Positions 29,871 through 38,890 are shown, numbered from the stretch's first letter. The stretch: 44,673 bases of DNA from Firmicutes bacterium CAG:534 (GCA_000436115.1 FR894566.1:76171-120843); one strand, 5' to 3'. Notes: generated by a model not told the origin, from the sequence alone. Program-made: numbers and translations.

Positions 29871-31760
29871 TTAATCCAGTTCTATTCCAAGCACATCATA
29901 GGGGATAGGAATTTCTATAAAGCCTACTGCGTAAGGCCCATATTCATAGGGACTGTATTCAATTACAATTCCCTGCTTTTCAAATCGCATCGCCATATCC
30001 AGGCTGGCATTATCATAAAAATCCTGATAAACGGTTTCTTCCTCTTCTTCGCTGTTAAAATATATCTCCGGATTTTCCTTCCAGTCTTGAATGCTGTACT
30101 TGGCTACCACATCCTTAAAGTTTTCTTCCGTACTGGTATAAAGGTCGTAAATAGTAAGCTCTTCACCTGTATTAAGGTCAAACAGGTAATGCTGTCTGTA
30201 AGGGTACCCATGGGCTCCTCCCCAGTATTCATATCCATCGTAATTTACCGTCAGATAATGGCTGCCCAGCATATTTACCTGTCCAAGGCTCATATCATAG
30301 CTGTACGGATAGGGTGTAAATCTTTCGTCCTGTGCGTCCTCCTCAGTAATATAGCCCATTTCACTTTCCGCACTTTGCTGCACCGTATCTAGCTCTTCCT
30401 GCTGCTCTTGCTCTAAGACCTGGTTGATCTTATCTGCATTCTGGTAAGAATCATCCAGCTGGAAGCATTCTATATAGTAGGTATAAATCTCCAGATCCCA
30501 TTCTTCATCCCGGATGCTTCCGCTTTCATAAAGAACCTTTCCATATTTTGCAAAGGTTCTTTCTTCATCAATTACCGGCAGCATATCTCCCTGGCCCGTT
30601 CCCGTTTTTGGATCGTAAACGGCCCATCCGGTGCTGTTTTCAGAAATAGCTCTGTAATAGAATTTACCGTCATAGCAGTTAAAATCCGTCACTCCGGGAT
30701 TAATCTGCCATGTTCCCCCTGGCCCCGGCAGGGTGGCTGCTGTATATAGAAATTCTGTTCCACCGGTTACCAGATCATAGCTATATATATCATTTTGGTT
30801 TAATCCGTTTTCAGAAAAGGTTCTGTAGTAATACAGTTTATCCCCTTCCACTGCCAAAGGAGAAACCGCTTCCTCCAAAGTCTGATAATTCCAGGTAAAT
30901 AACGTCTTTTCTTCGCCGGTCTGGTTATTATGAAGCACAAGATCTATGGTATATTTCCAGTATTCCCCGTTCTCTTCCGTATTCACAGAATACAGGGTAT
31001 ATTCTGTATTTACCGCTTCCACCAGGTAATACTCCTGCAAAAGCGTCGTCTCCCAAAGCTGATTTCCCTGCTTGTCTAATGCGGCTATCTTCCCGTCAGA
31101 GGTATACGCAAGAATCTCATCATATCTTTTCAGATATGTGATGAGATTAGGATTATAAAAGGAAAAATGATAGTCCTGCTCTTCCAGACTATCCCGCAGC
31201 TCCTGAAAGCGATTTCCCTTCTCGTAGGAAGCATCCTTCCCTCTGGTGTAATCATCCAGATAAACAGTGTAACCGCCCTCATCATCATATATCGCATGCT
31301 GGACAAAAAGACTTCCCTCGTAATACTCGATGTTAATGTTATAATTAGGAATTTCTGCGATCAGCTCCTTTTCTCCATCCCGTATGGCACAGATCAGGCA
31401 GTTTTCCGCATTGTCCTCATCCTCAGCAATGACAGCATACAAAACGCCATCTCCCATTACAGCCTGCAGGAGATATTCCTTTTCCTGTTTCTCATAAAGC
31501 ATTTCCACTTCCCCGGAGGGCGAGACACTTATGATCCTCTGATTTCCCACAAGTACAAGAGGTTCCTGTTCCTCCGGCTGCGTTTGAGGCTCTTCTCCCT
31601 CCCCGGTTTCTTCCGGCTGCTCCGGCTGCGGATCCTCCGCAGCTGTGGAGCTTTCCGTTTTCTGCTCTTCTTCCGCAGGCTTTTCCTGCTTTCCACATCC
31701 TGCAAACAGCAGCAGGGCGCAAAGACTGTATAATAAGCTTTTTGCAATTCTGTTTTTCAT
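29871..31760 (-). CDS. large lipoprotein with RsiV-like DUF3298 C-terminus
   Basis: The 629-residue secreted lipoprotein has a signal with lipobox LFAGC (Cys about 22), a Glu/Gln/Pro-rich linker (about 25-66), then a long beta-rich region with repeated strand-turn patterns (YEKQEKEYLLQAV, GDGVLYAVIAED, EYYEGSLFVQHAI, DEILAYTSDGKIAALDKQGNQLWE) that reads like a beta-propeller of DUF5050/PQQ type. Residues from about 500 contain YWGGAHGYPYRQHYLFDLNTGEEL and YSPYEYGPYAVGFIEI, which fit the DUF3298 domain of RsiV and PdaC. ATG 31760 is used, behind GAGGA; ATG 31772 is an alternative. Its role is unknown; lysozyme or ligand sensing outside the cell is conceivable. It lies 20 bases after ahcY. Confidence 0.7.
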   Translation of the reverse strand: MKNRIAKSLLYSLCALLLFAGCGKQEKPAEEEQKTESSTAAEDPQPEQPEETGEGEEPQTQPEEQEPLVLVGNQRIISVSPSGEVEMLYEKQEKEYLLQAVMGDGVLYAVIAEDEDNAENCLICAIRDGEKELIAEIPNYNINIEYYEGSLFVQHAIYDDEGGYTVYLDDYTRGKDASYEKGNRFQELRDSLEEQDYHFSFYNPNLITYLKRYDEILAYTSDGKIAALDKQGNQLWETTLLQEYYLVEAVNTEYTLYSVNTEENGEYWKYTIDLVLHNNQTGEEKTLFTWNYQTLEEAVSPLAVEGDKLYYYRTFSENGLNQNDIYSYDLVTGGTEFLYTAATLPGPGGTWQINPGVTDFNCYDGKFYYRAISENSTGWAVYDPKTGTGQGDMLPVIDEERTFAKYGKVLYESGSIRDEEWDLEIYTYYIECFQLDDSYQNADKINQVLEQEQQEELDTVQQSAESEMGYITEEDAQDERFTPYPYSYDMSLGQVNMLGSHYLTVNYDGYEYWGGAHGYPYRQHYLFDLNTGEELTIYDLYTSTEENFKDVVAKYSIQDWKENPEIYFNSEEEEETVYQDFYDNASLDMAMRFEKQGIVIEYSPYEYGPYAVGFIEIPIPYDVLGIELD

Positions 31761-31780
31761 GTAATTCCTCATAGTTCCTT

Positions 31781-33028
31781 TTACAGATTATAGCTTCCCA
31801 GATATTTCTCCTGTTCCGGTGTCAATACGTCAATTTCCTTTCCAAGGAATTTCAGCTTTCTTCTGGCAACATCCAGATCTACGGATCTGGGCACATCGAT
31901 CAGCTTTTCGGTAAGCTCGCTTCCATGCTCTACCAGATATTTTGCAGATAAGGCCTGAATAGCAAAGCTCATATCCATAATCTCAGCCGGATGTCCGTCT
32001 CCTGCTGCCAGGTTTACAAGACGGCCTTCTGCCAACACAAAGATCCACTGACCGGTAGGAAGCTTATAGCCCATAATATTCTTTCTCTGCTCTCTTGTTT
32101 CCACGGCAATTTCCTTCAGTCTTGCCATATCGATCTCGCAGTCAAAATGACCTGCATTGCAAAGAACTGCGCCATCCTTCATTACCGCAAAATCTTCCTC
32201 GTCAATGACCTTATCGCATCCGGTCACGGTTACGAAGAAGTCGCCTACCTTCGCCGCTTCATGCATAGGCATTACATCAAAGCCATCCATTACCGCTTCG
32301 ATTGCCTTTACAGGATCGATCTCCGTAACGATTACTCTTGCACCAAGTCCCTTTGCTCTCATTGCAGTTCCCTTACCGCACCAGCCATAGCCTGCCACTA
32401 CTACTCTCTTTCCTGCCACGATCAGGTTAGTAGTACGGTTAATGCCGTCCCATACCGATTGTCCTGTACCATAGCGGTTATCAAACAGATGCTTGCAGTC
32501 TGCATTATTGACACGAACCATAGGGAATTTCAGTTCTCCTGCCTTGTTCATTGCTTCCAGACGGATAATTCCTGTTGTTGTCTCTTCACAGCCGCCTATG
32601 ATCGCAGGAATCAGCTCCGGCATCTTCGTATGGATCATATTTACAAGATCGCCGCCGTCATCAATGATGATGTTCGGTCCGGCTTCCAAAACATGCTGAA
32701 TATGTGTTTCATATTCTTCCGGCGTACAGTCATACCATGCGTGTACCTCAAGCCCTGCTTTTACCAGCGCTGCTGCCACATCATCCTGTGTGGACAGGGG
32801 GTTTGAACCTGTAACATACATTTCTGCACCGCCTGCCTTCAGTACCAGGCAAAGATATGCTGTTTTTGCCTCAAGGTGTACGGAAAGAGCGATTTTCTTT
32901 CCTGCAAAGGGTTTAGTCTTTGAAAATTCTTCCTCCAAAGTGCGAAGAAGATCACAGTTTCTTCTGACCCACTCGATTTTGTGTTCGCCGGATTCGGCTA
33001 AATTGATGTCTCTGATCTCACTACTCAT
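31781..33028 (-). CDS. ahcY: S-adenosylhomocysteine hydrolase
   Basis: A 415-residue NAD-dependent enzyme that cleaves S-adenosylhomocysteine to homocysteine and adenosine. The NAD site GYGWCGKGTAMRAKGLGA, the substrate region with NVNNADCKH-like NNADCKHLFDNRYGTGQS, and the C-terminal half ending DVLTPEQEKYLGSYNL are diagnostic; the short length without the 40-residue insert fits the bacterial/archaeal class. ATG follows GAGGT. It lies downstream of mtaD, which deaminates the same metabolite, and before a lipoprotein gene. Confidence 0.95.
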   Translation of the reverse strand: MSSEIRDINLAESGEHKIEWVRRNCDLLRTLEEEFSKTKPFAGKKIALSVHLEAKTAYLCLVLKAGGAEMYVTGSNPLSTQDDVAAALVKAGLEVHAWYDCTPEEYETHIQHVLEAGPNIIIDDGGDLVNMIHTKMPELIPAIIGGCEETTTGIIRLEAMNKAGELKFPMVRVNNADCKHLFDNRYGTGQSVWDGINRTTNLIVAGKRVVVAGYGWCGKGTAMRAKGLGARVIVTEIDPVKAIEAVMDGFDVMPMHEAAKVGDFFVTVTGCDKVIDEEDFAVMKDGAVLCNAGHFDCEIDMARLKEIAVETREQRKNIMGYKLPTGQWIFVLAEGRLVNLAAGDGHPAEIMDMSFAIQALSAKYLVEHGSELTEKLIDVPRSVDLDVARRKLKFLGKEIDVLTPEQEKYLGSYNL

Positions 33029-33123
33029 TTTTACCTCATTTCTGCCAGCTTTGTGGCCTGCACCATAATGAATTCAGCCGAATTTTTATTATAGTGATGG
33101 TCGTCTGTCCTATCATCACTTTT

Positions 33124-34425
33124 TTAATATTCCTTTTTATCAAGACCCATACGGGTTATGATCGCATTAACCTTTTCGTATACAACTTCTTCATCCATTG
33201 TTAGTACCCTGCGGTTTTCCATGGTAATCTTTCCATCAATGATCACGGTCTCCACCTCAGAACCATTTGCAGAATAGGAAAGACCTGCAAGCAAGTTATT
33301 TCTTGGTGTCAGGGAAGGGGTATTCAGGTTCAAAATGGCAATATCTGCCTTTTTGCCTACTTCCAGGGATCCGATTTCCTCTGATAATCCAAGGGCCTTT
33401 GCTCCATTGATCGTTGCAATACGGAAATTCTGGGCTGCACTGATGCACTGGGGCGTTTTCTTTACTCCCTTATGGATCAGGGCAAGCAGACTCATCTCAT
33501 GGAAAAGATTCAGGCTGTTATTGCTGGCTGCCCCATCTGTACCGATACAGACATTGATCCCCTTTTCCAGCATTTCCGGAACAGGCGCAAACCCATTTCC
33601 CAGCTTCATATTGCTGGCAGGGTTGGTAACTACGCTGACCCCTTTTGCCTTTAGGATCTCCATATCGGATTCCGTGATCTGAACGCAATGGGCCGCAATG
33701 GCAGGTACCTCAAATAATCCGTTCCTCTCCGCCATCTCAATGGGACTGCAGCCATACTTTTCTTTGATCTGCTGGATCTCGCTTTCGCTCTCAGAAAGAT
33801 GTACATGGATCCTCATATGGTTCTTCTTTGCTTCCTCTGAAACAATCCTCATATAGCCTTCATCACAGGTATAAGGCGCATGAGGCCCTAACATAAAGCT
33901 GAGCCTATCGCAGTCCCTTGCCGCATCCCTTTCCTCAAAGGCCTGACGAAGTCTCATCTGTCCTCCTTCGTCATCCCCGCTTCCTACAAGTCCTCTGCAG
34001 ATCACTGCGCGCATACCGGACTCCTTCACTGCCCTTGTGGTCTGGTGAATGTTCATCTGCATATCATTAAAGCAGGTTGTTCCGCTCTTCATCATTTCAA
34101 TGATAGCAAGGCAGGCTCCCCAATAAGTATCCTCATCCGTCATTTTCTGCTCTATAGGATCGATGGTGCCAAAAAGCCAGTCCATAAAACTCAGATCATC
34201 TGCCACATTTCTCATAAAAGACATATAGGAATGTGTATGACAGTTGATAAGGCCCGGAATGGCAAGCCTGTCTTTTCCTTCTATGATCTTTTCTGCCTGA
34301 AAGCCCTCCGGCTCTTCATCAATGGATACAATACGGTTTCCCTCCACATAAAGATCCGCTTTTCGGATGATATCCTTTTCTCCCTCCGGCAATACTGCCA
34401 GAATATCCTTTAATAAAATTCCCAT
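33124..34425 (-). CDS. mtaD: 5-methylthioadenosine/S-adenosylhomocysteine deaminase
   Basis: A 433-residue amidohydrolase-superfamily enzyme. The metal site is formed by HTH (NCHTHSYMSF, about 62-64), HVHLSESESE, AAHCVQ and GTDGAASNN with the catalytic Asp. The family deaminates methylthioadenosine and S-adenosylhomocysteine to their inosine forms. Other readings (guanine deaminase, chlorohydrolase) share the fold, but GPHAPYTCDEG and the adjacent ahcY favour MtaD. ATG follows GGAAAGGAAAG. It is 95 bases upstream of ahcY and 27 bases after the hydroxyacid dehydrogenase, so the three may be one transcript. Confidence 0.88.
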   Translation of the reverse strand: MGILLKDILAVLPEGEKDIIRKADLYVEGNRIVSIDEEPEGFQAEKIIEGKDRLAIPGLINCHTHSYMSFMRNVADDLSFMDWLFGTIDPIEQKMTDEDTYWGACLAIIEMMKSGTTCFNDMQMNIHQTTRAVKESGMRAVICRGLVGSGDDEGGQMRLRQAFEERDAARDCDRLSFMLGPHAPYTCDEGYMRIVSEEAKKNHMRIHVHLSESESEIQQIKEKYGCSPIEMAERNGLFEVPAIAAHCVQITESDMEILKAKGVSVVTNPASNMKLGNGFAPVPEMLEKGINVCIGTDGAASNNSLNLFHEMSLLALIHKGVKKTPQCISAAQNFRIATINGAKALGLSEEIGSLEVGKKADIAILNLNTPSLTPRNNLLAGLSYSANGSEVETVIIDGKITMENRRVLTMDEEVVYEKVNAIITRMGLDKKEY

Positions 34426-34452
34426 ATCTTTCCTTTCCTGTTTTGTGTACTT

Positions 34453-35412
34453 TTATAAATTTACAATGTTTCTGTTTTCACCCTTCAAAAAGGCTTCTAT
34501 ATTTTTACAGGTTTCCGACACACATCTGCCTCTGGCCTCCGTGCTTGCCCATGCCAGATGAGGTGTGATGATCAGCCTGGAACTGTCCATGATCCTGCTG
34601 AGAGGATTACTGGGCTTCATAGGCTCTGTGCTTGTCACATCCAGTCCTGCACCCGCAATCCATCCTTCTGTAAGCGCCTGATACAGGGCTGCGTCATTTA
34701 CCACCGGCCCTCTTGCCACATTGATCAAAATAGCGCTTTTCTTCATTTTTCTGAGCGCCTCCTCATTGATCAGATCCCTGGTCTTATCGCTGAGCGGACA
34801 ATGCAGGGACAGAAAATCTGATCTTGAAAGAAGCTCCTTTAATTCCACTCTTTCATATTCCGTACAGGTGCTGTTACCGGAAGCAGAATAAAAGATCACC
34901 TGGCAGCCAAACGCTTTTGCAATCCCGGCAACCTTTTTTCCAATGTTTCCCATTCCCACAATTCCCCAAGTCTTTCCTGCAAGCTCTGTAAACGGAAGAT
35001 CAAAATTGGAAAACCGGTCCTGTGCTGCATAAGTGCCGGATTTTACATAATCGTCATAATGACGGAGCTTTTCCAAAACATAAAAGCAAAGTGCAAAGGT
35101 ATGCTGCGCAACGGCATCTGTAGAGTAATTTACAACATTTGCAACCCTGATCCCACGTTCCCTGCAATAAGCAATGTCCACGTTGTCATAGCCCGTTGCA
35201 AACTCGCAGATCAGCTTTACCCTGGGAGCCTGTTCCAGAACCTCCCTGCTAAGAGGCGCCTTATTTGCAACAATAATTTCGGCATCCCTGATCTTTTCCC
35301 TGACATCTGCTTCTGTTGTATTGGGATAGGTTGTAGTTTCACCCAGTTTTTCAATTTCTTCTACCGAAATATCAAGCCCTACACTGTTTCTCTCTAAAAT
35401 TACAATTTTCAT
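34453..35412 (-). CDS. D-2-hydroxyacid dehydrogenase (glycerate/hydroxypyruvate reductase type)
   Basis: A 319-residue NAD(P)-dependent dehydrogenase. The Rossmann motif is GMGNIGKKVAG; the catalytic Arg lies in NVARGPVV, Glu in TSTEPM and His in ITPHLAWAS. The TWGIVGMG and ATGYDNVD blocks resemble HprA-type hydroxypyruvate reductases. The acid substrate cannot be settled from sequence. ATG is behind AAAGG. The neighbours mtaD and ahcY suggest no obvious common substrate; clustering may simply be operonic. Confidence 0.88.
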   Translation of the reverse strand: MKIVILERNSVGLDISVEEIEKLGETTTYPNTTEADVREKIRDAEIIVANKAPLSREVLEQAPRVKLICEFATGYDNVDIAYCRERGIRVANVVNYSTDAVAQHTFALCFYVLEKLRHYDDYVKSGTYAAQDRFSNFDLPFTELAGKTWGIVGMGNIGKKVAGIAKAFGCQVIFYSASGNSTCTEYERVELKELLSRSDFLSLHCPLSDKTRDLINEEALRKMKKSAILINVARGPVVNDAALYQALTEGWIAGAGLDVTSTEPMKPSNPLSRIMDSSRLIITPHLAWASTEARGRCVSETCKNIEAFLKGENRNIVNL

Positions 35413-35457
35413 GCCTTTTACCCTTTCCTTATTTTTTTAGTTTATCATATCCCTGTT

Positions 35458-35991
35458 TTAGGAGCAATTTTTATTTCCTGAAGACTGATCCCTGTTCTCC
35501 TTAAACAGCTTCTTAAGTCTCATTAAAAGACGATAAAGCGGCTTCCCCAAAATCAGCATCAAAATAAAGTTAAAACCGCCATGCCACACATCCCATGGCA
35601 GGCCGCTGATCCAGTAGGACAATGCATAGGCCGGATCAATAGGAAGATAAAACACGGCAAAAAGAGAGCCGAAAATAATTCCAAAACCCCCGGATACCAC
35701 GCTCCAAGCTACAAATTCTTCCTTCAGAATTTTTTTAAGCAGCAAAGTGATCACGCAAAGAAGAGGCCACACATACAGATAGCTGATCCACCAGGTTCCA
35801 AATCCCCATTGGATCAATTCAAAAAAATTAAAAACCGTTACGATCAGAATGCTTTCTTTTCCAAATACAAGGCTGTATATGATGATCAGCAGCGTAACGA
35901 TTTCCACATTCGGCAAAAATTCCAGCGCCACCTTTGAAACATAAAGGATAGCACTAAGCAGCGCTATCCTTGTCAGTTTTTGAGTACTCAT
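35458..35991 (-). CDS. ECF transporter S component (substrate-binding membrane subunit)
   Basis: A 177-residue protein with about six membrane helices, opening MSTQKLTRIALLSAILYVSK, a typical S-component first helix, and later the WHGGFNFILMLILGKPLYRLL segment. S components capture a vitamin or metal and share an EcfT-EcfA-EcfA' motor, which is not in this window. ATG 35991 is chosen, 8 bases after the DUF4430 stop and next to AAAGGGG; a longer in-frame start overlaps that gene. The pairing with a DUF4430 protein suggests a cobalamin-like or other large ligand, but this is inference. Confidence 0.75.
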   Translation of the reverse strand: MSTQKLTRIALLSAILYVSKVALEFLPNVEIVTLLIIIYSLVFGKESILIVTVFNFFELIQWGFGTWWISYLYVWPLLCVITLLLKKILKEEFVAWSVVSGGFGIIFGSLFAVFYLPIDPAYALSYWISGLPWDVWHGGFNFILMLILGKPLYRLLMRLKKLFKENRDQSSGNKNCS

Positions 35992-35998
35992 ATCCCCT

Positions 35999-36397
35999 TT
36001 ACCAGCCCTGTGTGAGGGTAAAGTTATAAACATCGCCATCCTGAAGCGGGATCTCATCAGCGCCTGTTGTGGCTGCCTGTCCGTTTACAGAAACACACCA
36101 CCAGTACTGATTATCCAGATCCTGTTCCATTCCGTCAAACCCTGTGATATAAATTCCATAATCTGACTCTTCATACTGGCAGCTATCCATGGTCCTCAAA
36201 AAATCTCCCAGATATTCTGCGTCGGAATGGTAAACGGCAGTATTTTCATAATCGTCCCTCTCTGAAACGATCTCGATCGTAAACTGCTTTCCGCCTGCCT
36301 GTGTGGCACGATGATTTACAACGCCTGCCACTACCCCGATGATCACTAACAGGGCTGCAAACACTGCTACTAATGTAATCTTTTGCTTCTTTGTCAT
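35999..36397 (-). CDS. DUF4430 (transcobalamin-like) membrane-anchored protein
   Basis: The 132-residue protein has one N-terminal membrane helix (about 7-27) and a small outside domain. The conserved end YWWCVSVNGQAATTGADEIPLQDGDVYNFTLTQ, with YGIYITGFDGM before it, marks DUF4430, the fold also found at the C-terminus of transcobalamin and intrinsic factor. It is translated with the S component that follows (8 bases) and probably hands over or captures the ligand outside the cell. ATG is behind GGAGGAG. No cobalamin riboswitch was seen upstream. Confidence 0.8.
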   Translation of the reverse strand: MTKKQKITLVAVFAALLVIIGVVAGVVNHRATQAGGKQFTIEIVSERDDYENTAVYHSDAEYLGDFLRTMDSCQYEESDYGIYITGFDGMEQDLDNQYWWCVSVNGQAATTGADEIPLQDGDVYNFTLTQGW

Positions 36398-36488
36398 AAT
36401 ACTCCTCCATTTTGCTTCCTATTTTATTATATACTGTCTCTGCCATTGTACACGAAAGCCTGTCCTTTGAAAAGATGAAAATTCTACA

Positions 36489-36517
36489 TTGACAAGTGAC
36501 GGATCATGCAGTATGAT
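36489..36517 (+). promoter_or_regulatory. sigma-A promoter of the trp operon
   Basis: Consensus TTGACA (36489-36494) and TATGAT (36512-36517) with a 17-base spacer. Confidence 0.75.
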
Positions 36518-36523
36518 AAGGAA

Positions 36524-36796
36524 AATTTAACATGAACAAACCGTTGATGCGGAGATAACGGTGATCATGCTTCTACAGAGAGCCCGGCAGGCTGAGAACG
36601 GGTGAAAAACAAGTCATCAAATGGACCGCAGAGGGCGCAGTGAACGGGCAACCAAGTATTCTGCGACGTCAGGCACGCGTAAGTGGCCGGGGATATGATA
36701 GTATCCTGTAAGAGTACAGTATCACTGTAAAGCAAGGTGGCACCGCGGATAATGTTTATTCGTCCTTGACAGAAACTTTCTGTCAGGGACTTTTTT
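36524..36796 (+). promoter_or_regulatory. T-box riboswitch (tryptophan) upstream of trpE
   Basis: The T-box core AGGTGGCACCGCGG is at 36735-36748. A terminator hairpin GTCCTTGACAG / CTGTCAGGGAC with six T ends the leader (36762-36796). In Stem I, TGCGG pairs with CCGCA and TGAT with ATCA, leaving an internal loop whose 3' side is AATGGA; TGG (36622-36624) is the Trp specifier codon, followed by a purine. Uncharged tRNA-Trp should switch on the seven genes that follow. Confidence 0.9.
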
Positions 36797-36827
36797 ATTT
36801 TCCATTTTATTTTAAAGGAGGCACATG

Positions 36828-38291
36828 ATGGTACGACCAGAGCTAAGCGAATTGCAGCAAATTAAAAAGACCGGCTGCTATAAAACTGCACCTGTCAGCA
36901 TGGAAATTTTATCTGATCTGAAAACGCCTATTGAGGTTTTAAAGATCCTGCAAAATGTATCCGGCCACTGTTATTTACTGGAATCTATTTCCGACCACGA
37001 AAAATGGGGCCGTTATACCTTTCTGGGTTATGAACCCTCCCTGGAGATCACCTGTCAGAACGGGCATATGAGCGTTGGCGCCCTGACCTTTGAGACCACT
37101 GATCCGGGAAAATACATCCGTCAGGTAATTGAACAGCACAAAAGTCCCCGTCTTCCCTATCTTCCTACCTTTACCGGGGGGCTCGTAGGATACTTTTCCT
37201 ATGATTACCTGAAATATGCGGAACCCTCCCTTCGCCTGAACGCTGCTGATACAGAGGGCTTTAAGGATGTGGATCTGATGCTTTTTGATAAGGTGATCGC
37301 ATTTGATAATTTCAGGCAGAAGATCATTCTGATCGTCAATATCAGCTTAGATCATCTGGAAGCGGAATATAATCATGCGATCCTAAAGCTGCAGCAGATG
37401 GCAGACCTGATCACCAGGGGCACTCCTGCGGAAAACAAACCGGGCGTCTGTACCACGGAATTTAAACCCTTATTTGAAAAAGAAGAATACTGTGCCATGG
37501 TGGAAAAGGCAAAGCATCATATTAAAGAAGGAGATATTTTCCAGATCGTTCTTTCCAACCGATTGGAAGCCGCTTTTGAAGGAAGTCTGCTTAATACCTA
37601 CAGACTTCTCCGCACCCTGAATCCTTCCCCCTATATGTTCTATTTTTCCAGCAGCGATATGGAAGTAGCCGGCGCTTCCCCGGAAACTCTGGTTAAGCTG
37701 GAAAACGGAGTTCTTCACACCTTTCCCCTAGCCGGAACCAGACCGAGAGGAAAGACTCCTGAGGAAGATGCGGCCCTGGAAGCGGATCTTCTGGCAGATC
37801 CCAAAGAACTGGCCGAGCATAATATGCTGGTGGATCTTGGGCGAAACGATATCGGAAAGATCAGCCGCTTCGGAACCGTTGAAGTAGAGAAATATCACTG
37901 TATTGAAAAATACTCTCATGTCATGCACATTGGCTCTACAGTCCGCGGAGAAATCCTGGAAGAAAAGGATGCCCTGAATGCTATTGACGCTATTCTTCCT
38001 GCAGGCACCCTTTCAGGAGCCCCAAAGCTGAAAGCCTGCCAGCTGATCAATGATCTTGAAAATAACAAGAGAGGCATTTACGGCGGCGCTATCGGCTATC
38101 TGGATTTTACCGGAAATCTGGATACCTGTATTGCCATCCGCATTGCCTACAAAAAAAATGGCAAGGTGTTCGTCAGAAGCGGCGCCGGCATTGTGGCAGA
38201 TTCCGTACCTGAAAAGGAATATCAGGAATGCCTGAACAAGGCTGCTGCCGTAGTGAATGCCCTGAAAATGGCAAAGGAGGTTGAAATATGA
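36828..38291 (+). CDS. trpE: anthranilate synthase component I
   Basis: A 487-residue chorismate-binding enzyme making anthranilate. The N-terminal LLES motif (CYLLESIS) is the Trp-binding feedback site, and the C-terminal catalytic block contains AGASPETLVKLE, PLAGTRPRGKTPEED, DLGRNDIGKI and PAGTLSGAPKLKACQLI. The start ATG at 36828 has AAAGGAGG at a good distance; the ATG just before it (36825) is also possible. Control is double: T-box in the leader and, by family, feedback inhibition. Its stop overlaps trpG as ATGA. Confidence 0.97.
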   Translation: MVRPELSELQQIKKTGCYKTAPVSMEILSDLKTPIEVLKILQNVSGHCYLLESISDHEKWGRYTFLGYEPSLEITCQNGHMSVGALTFETTDPGKYIRQVIEQHKSPRLPYLPTFTGGLVGYFSYDYLKYAEPSLRLNAADTEGFKDVDLMLFDKVIAFDNFRQKIILIVNISLDHLEAEYNHAILKLQQMADLITRGTPAENKPGVCTTEFKPLFEKEEYCAMVEKAKHHIKEGDIFQIVLSNRLEAAFEGSLLNTYRLLRTLNPSPYMFYFSSSDMEVAGASPETLVKLENGVLHTFPLAGTRPRGKTPEEDAALEADLLADPKELAEHNMLVDLGRNDIGKISRFGTVEVEKYHCIEKYSHVMHIGSTVRGEILEEKDALNAIDAILPAGTLSGAPKLKACQLINDLENNKRGIYGGAIGYLDFTGNLDTCIAIRIAYKKNGKVFVRSGAGIVADSVPEKEYQECLNKAAAVVNALKMAKEVEI

Positions 38292-38866
38292 TCTTACTGA
38301 TCGATAATTATGACAGTTTTTCCTATAATCTTTTTCAGCTTGTAGGATCCCTTGATCCTGACATTAAGGTCATTCGGAATGACGCTATGACCACCGGACA
38401 GATCGAGGAGCTTTCCCCCAAAGCCATTATTTTATCCCCGGGTCCCGGAAAACCGGAGGATGCCGGTATCTGTATTGAAGTCGTTAAAAAACTGGGCGGC
38501 CGGTTTCCCATTTTGGGCGTCTGTCTGGGACATCAGGCAATCTGCACTGCCTACGGAGGAACCGTTTCCTATGCCAAAGAGCTGATGCACGGAAAACAGT
38601 CGGTGGCAAAGCTTACCGGTTCCTGTTCCCTATTTGAAGGCCTGCCGGATTCCATCCCGGTTGCCAGATACCACTCTCTTGCTCTTTTAAAGGATACCCT
38701 TCCGGACTGCCTGACCATTACCGCACAGACCGAGGATGGAGAGGTTATGGCCGTAGCCCACAAAGATTATCCCGTATTTGGCCTTCAGTTTCATCCGGAA
38801 TCCATTTTGACCCCGGATGGAAAAACAATCCTGCAGAACTTTATTCATCTTGTATCTTCTAAATAA
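38288..38866 (+). CDS. trpG: anthranilate synthase component II (glutamine amidotransferase)
   Basis: The 192-residue class I glutaminase supplies ammonia to TrpE. The nucleophile is Cys in GVCLGHQAI, and the His-Glu pair is in LQFHPESIL; IDNYDSFSYNL opens the domain. It is separate from trpD, unlike the fused enterobacterial form. The start ATG overlaps the trpE stop (ATGA) and has AAAGGAGG upstream inside trpE. It may also serve aminodeoxychorismate synthase, as in Bacillus PabA/TrpG, since no other pabA is seen here. Confidence 0.96.
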   Translation: MILLIDNYDSFSYNLFQLVGSLDPDIKVIRNDAMTTGQIEELSPKAIILSPGPGKPEDAGICIEVVKKLGGRFPILGVCLGHQAICTAYGGTVSYAKELMHGKQSVAKLTGSCSLFEGLPDSIPVARYHSLALLKDTLPDCLTITAQTEDGEVMAVAHKDYPVFGLQFHPESILTPDGKTILQNFIHLVSSK

Positions 38867-38890
38867 AACACACAGAAAGGAATGAAAAAA

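Noticed and set aside
31991..32806. 271-codon plus-strand frame opposite ahcY
   Set aside because: Shadow of ahcY; Cys/His-rich composition is what the antisense of this gene gives, and no start signals are seen.
33029..33123. SAM or SAH riboswitch upstream of ahcY
   Set aside because: The gap is only 95 bases and shows one simple AGTGATG/CATCACT hairpin with none of the conserved riboswitch cores.
36398..36488. Cobalamin riboswitch for the DUF4430/ECF-S pair
   Set aside because: No B12-box-like sequence is present on the minus strand; this space belongs to the trp promoter region on the other strand.
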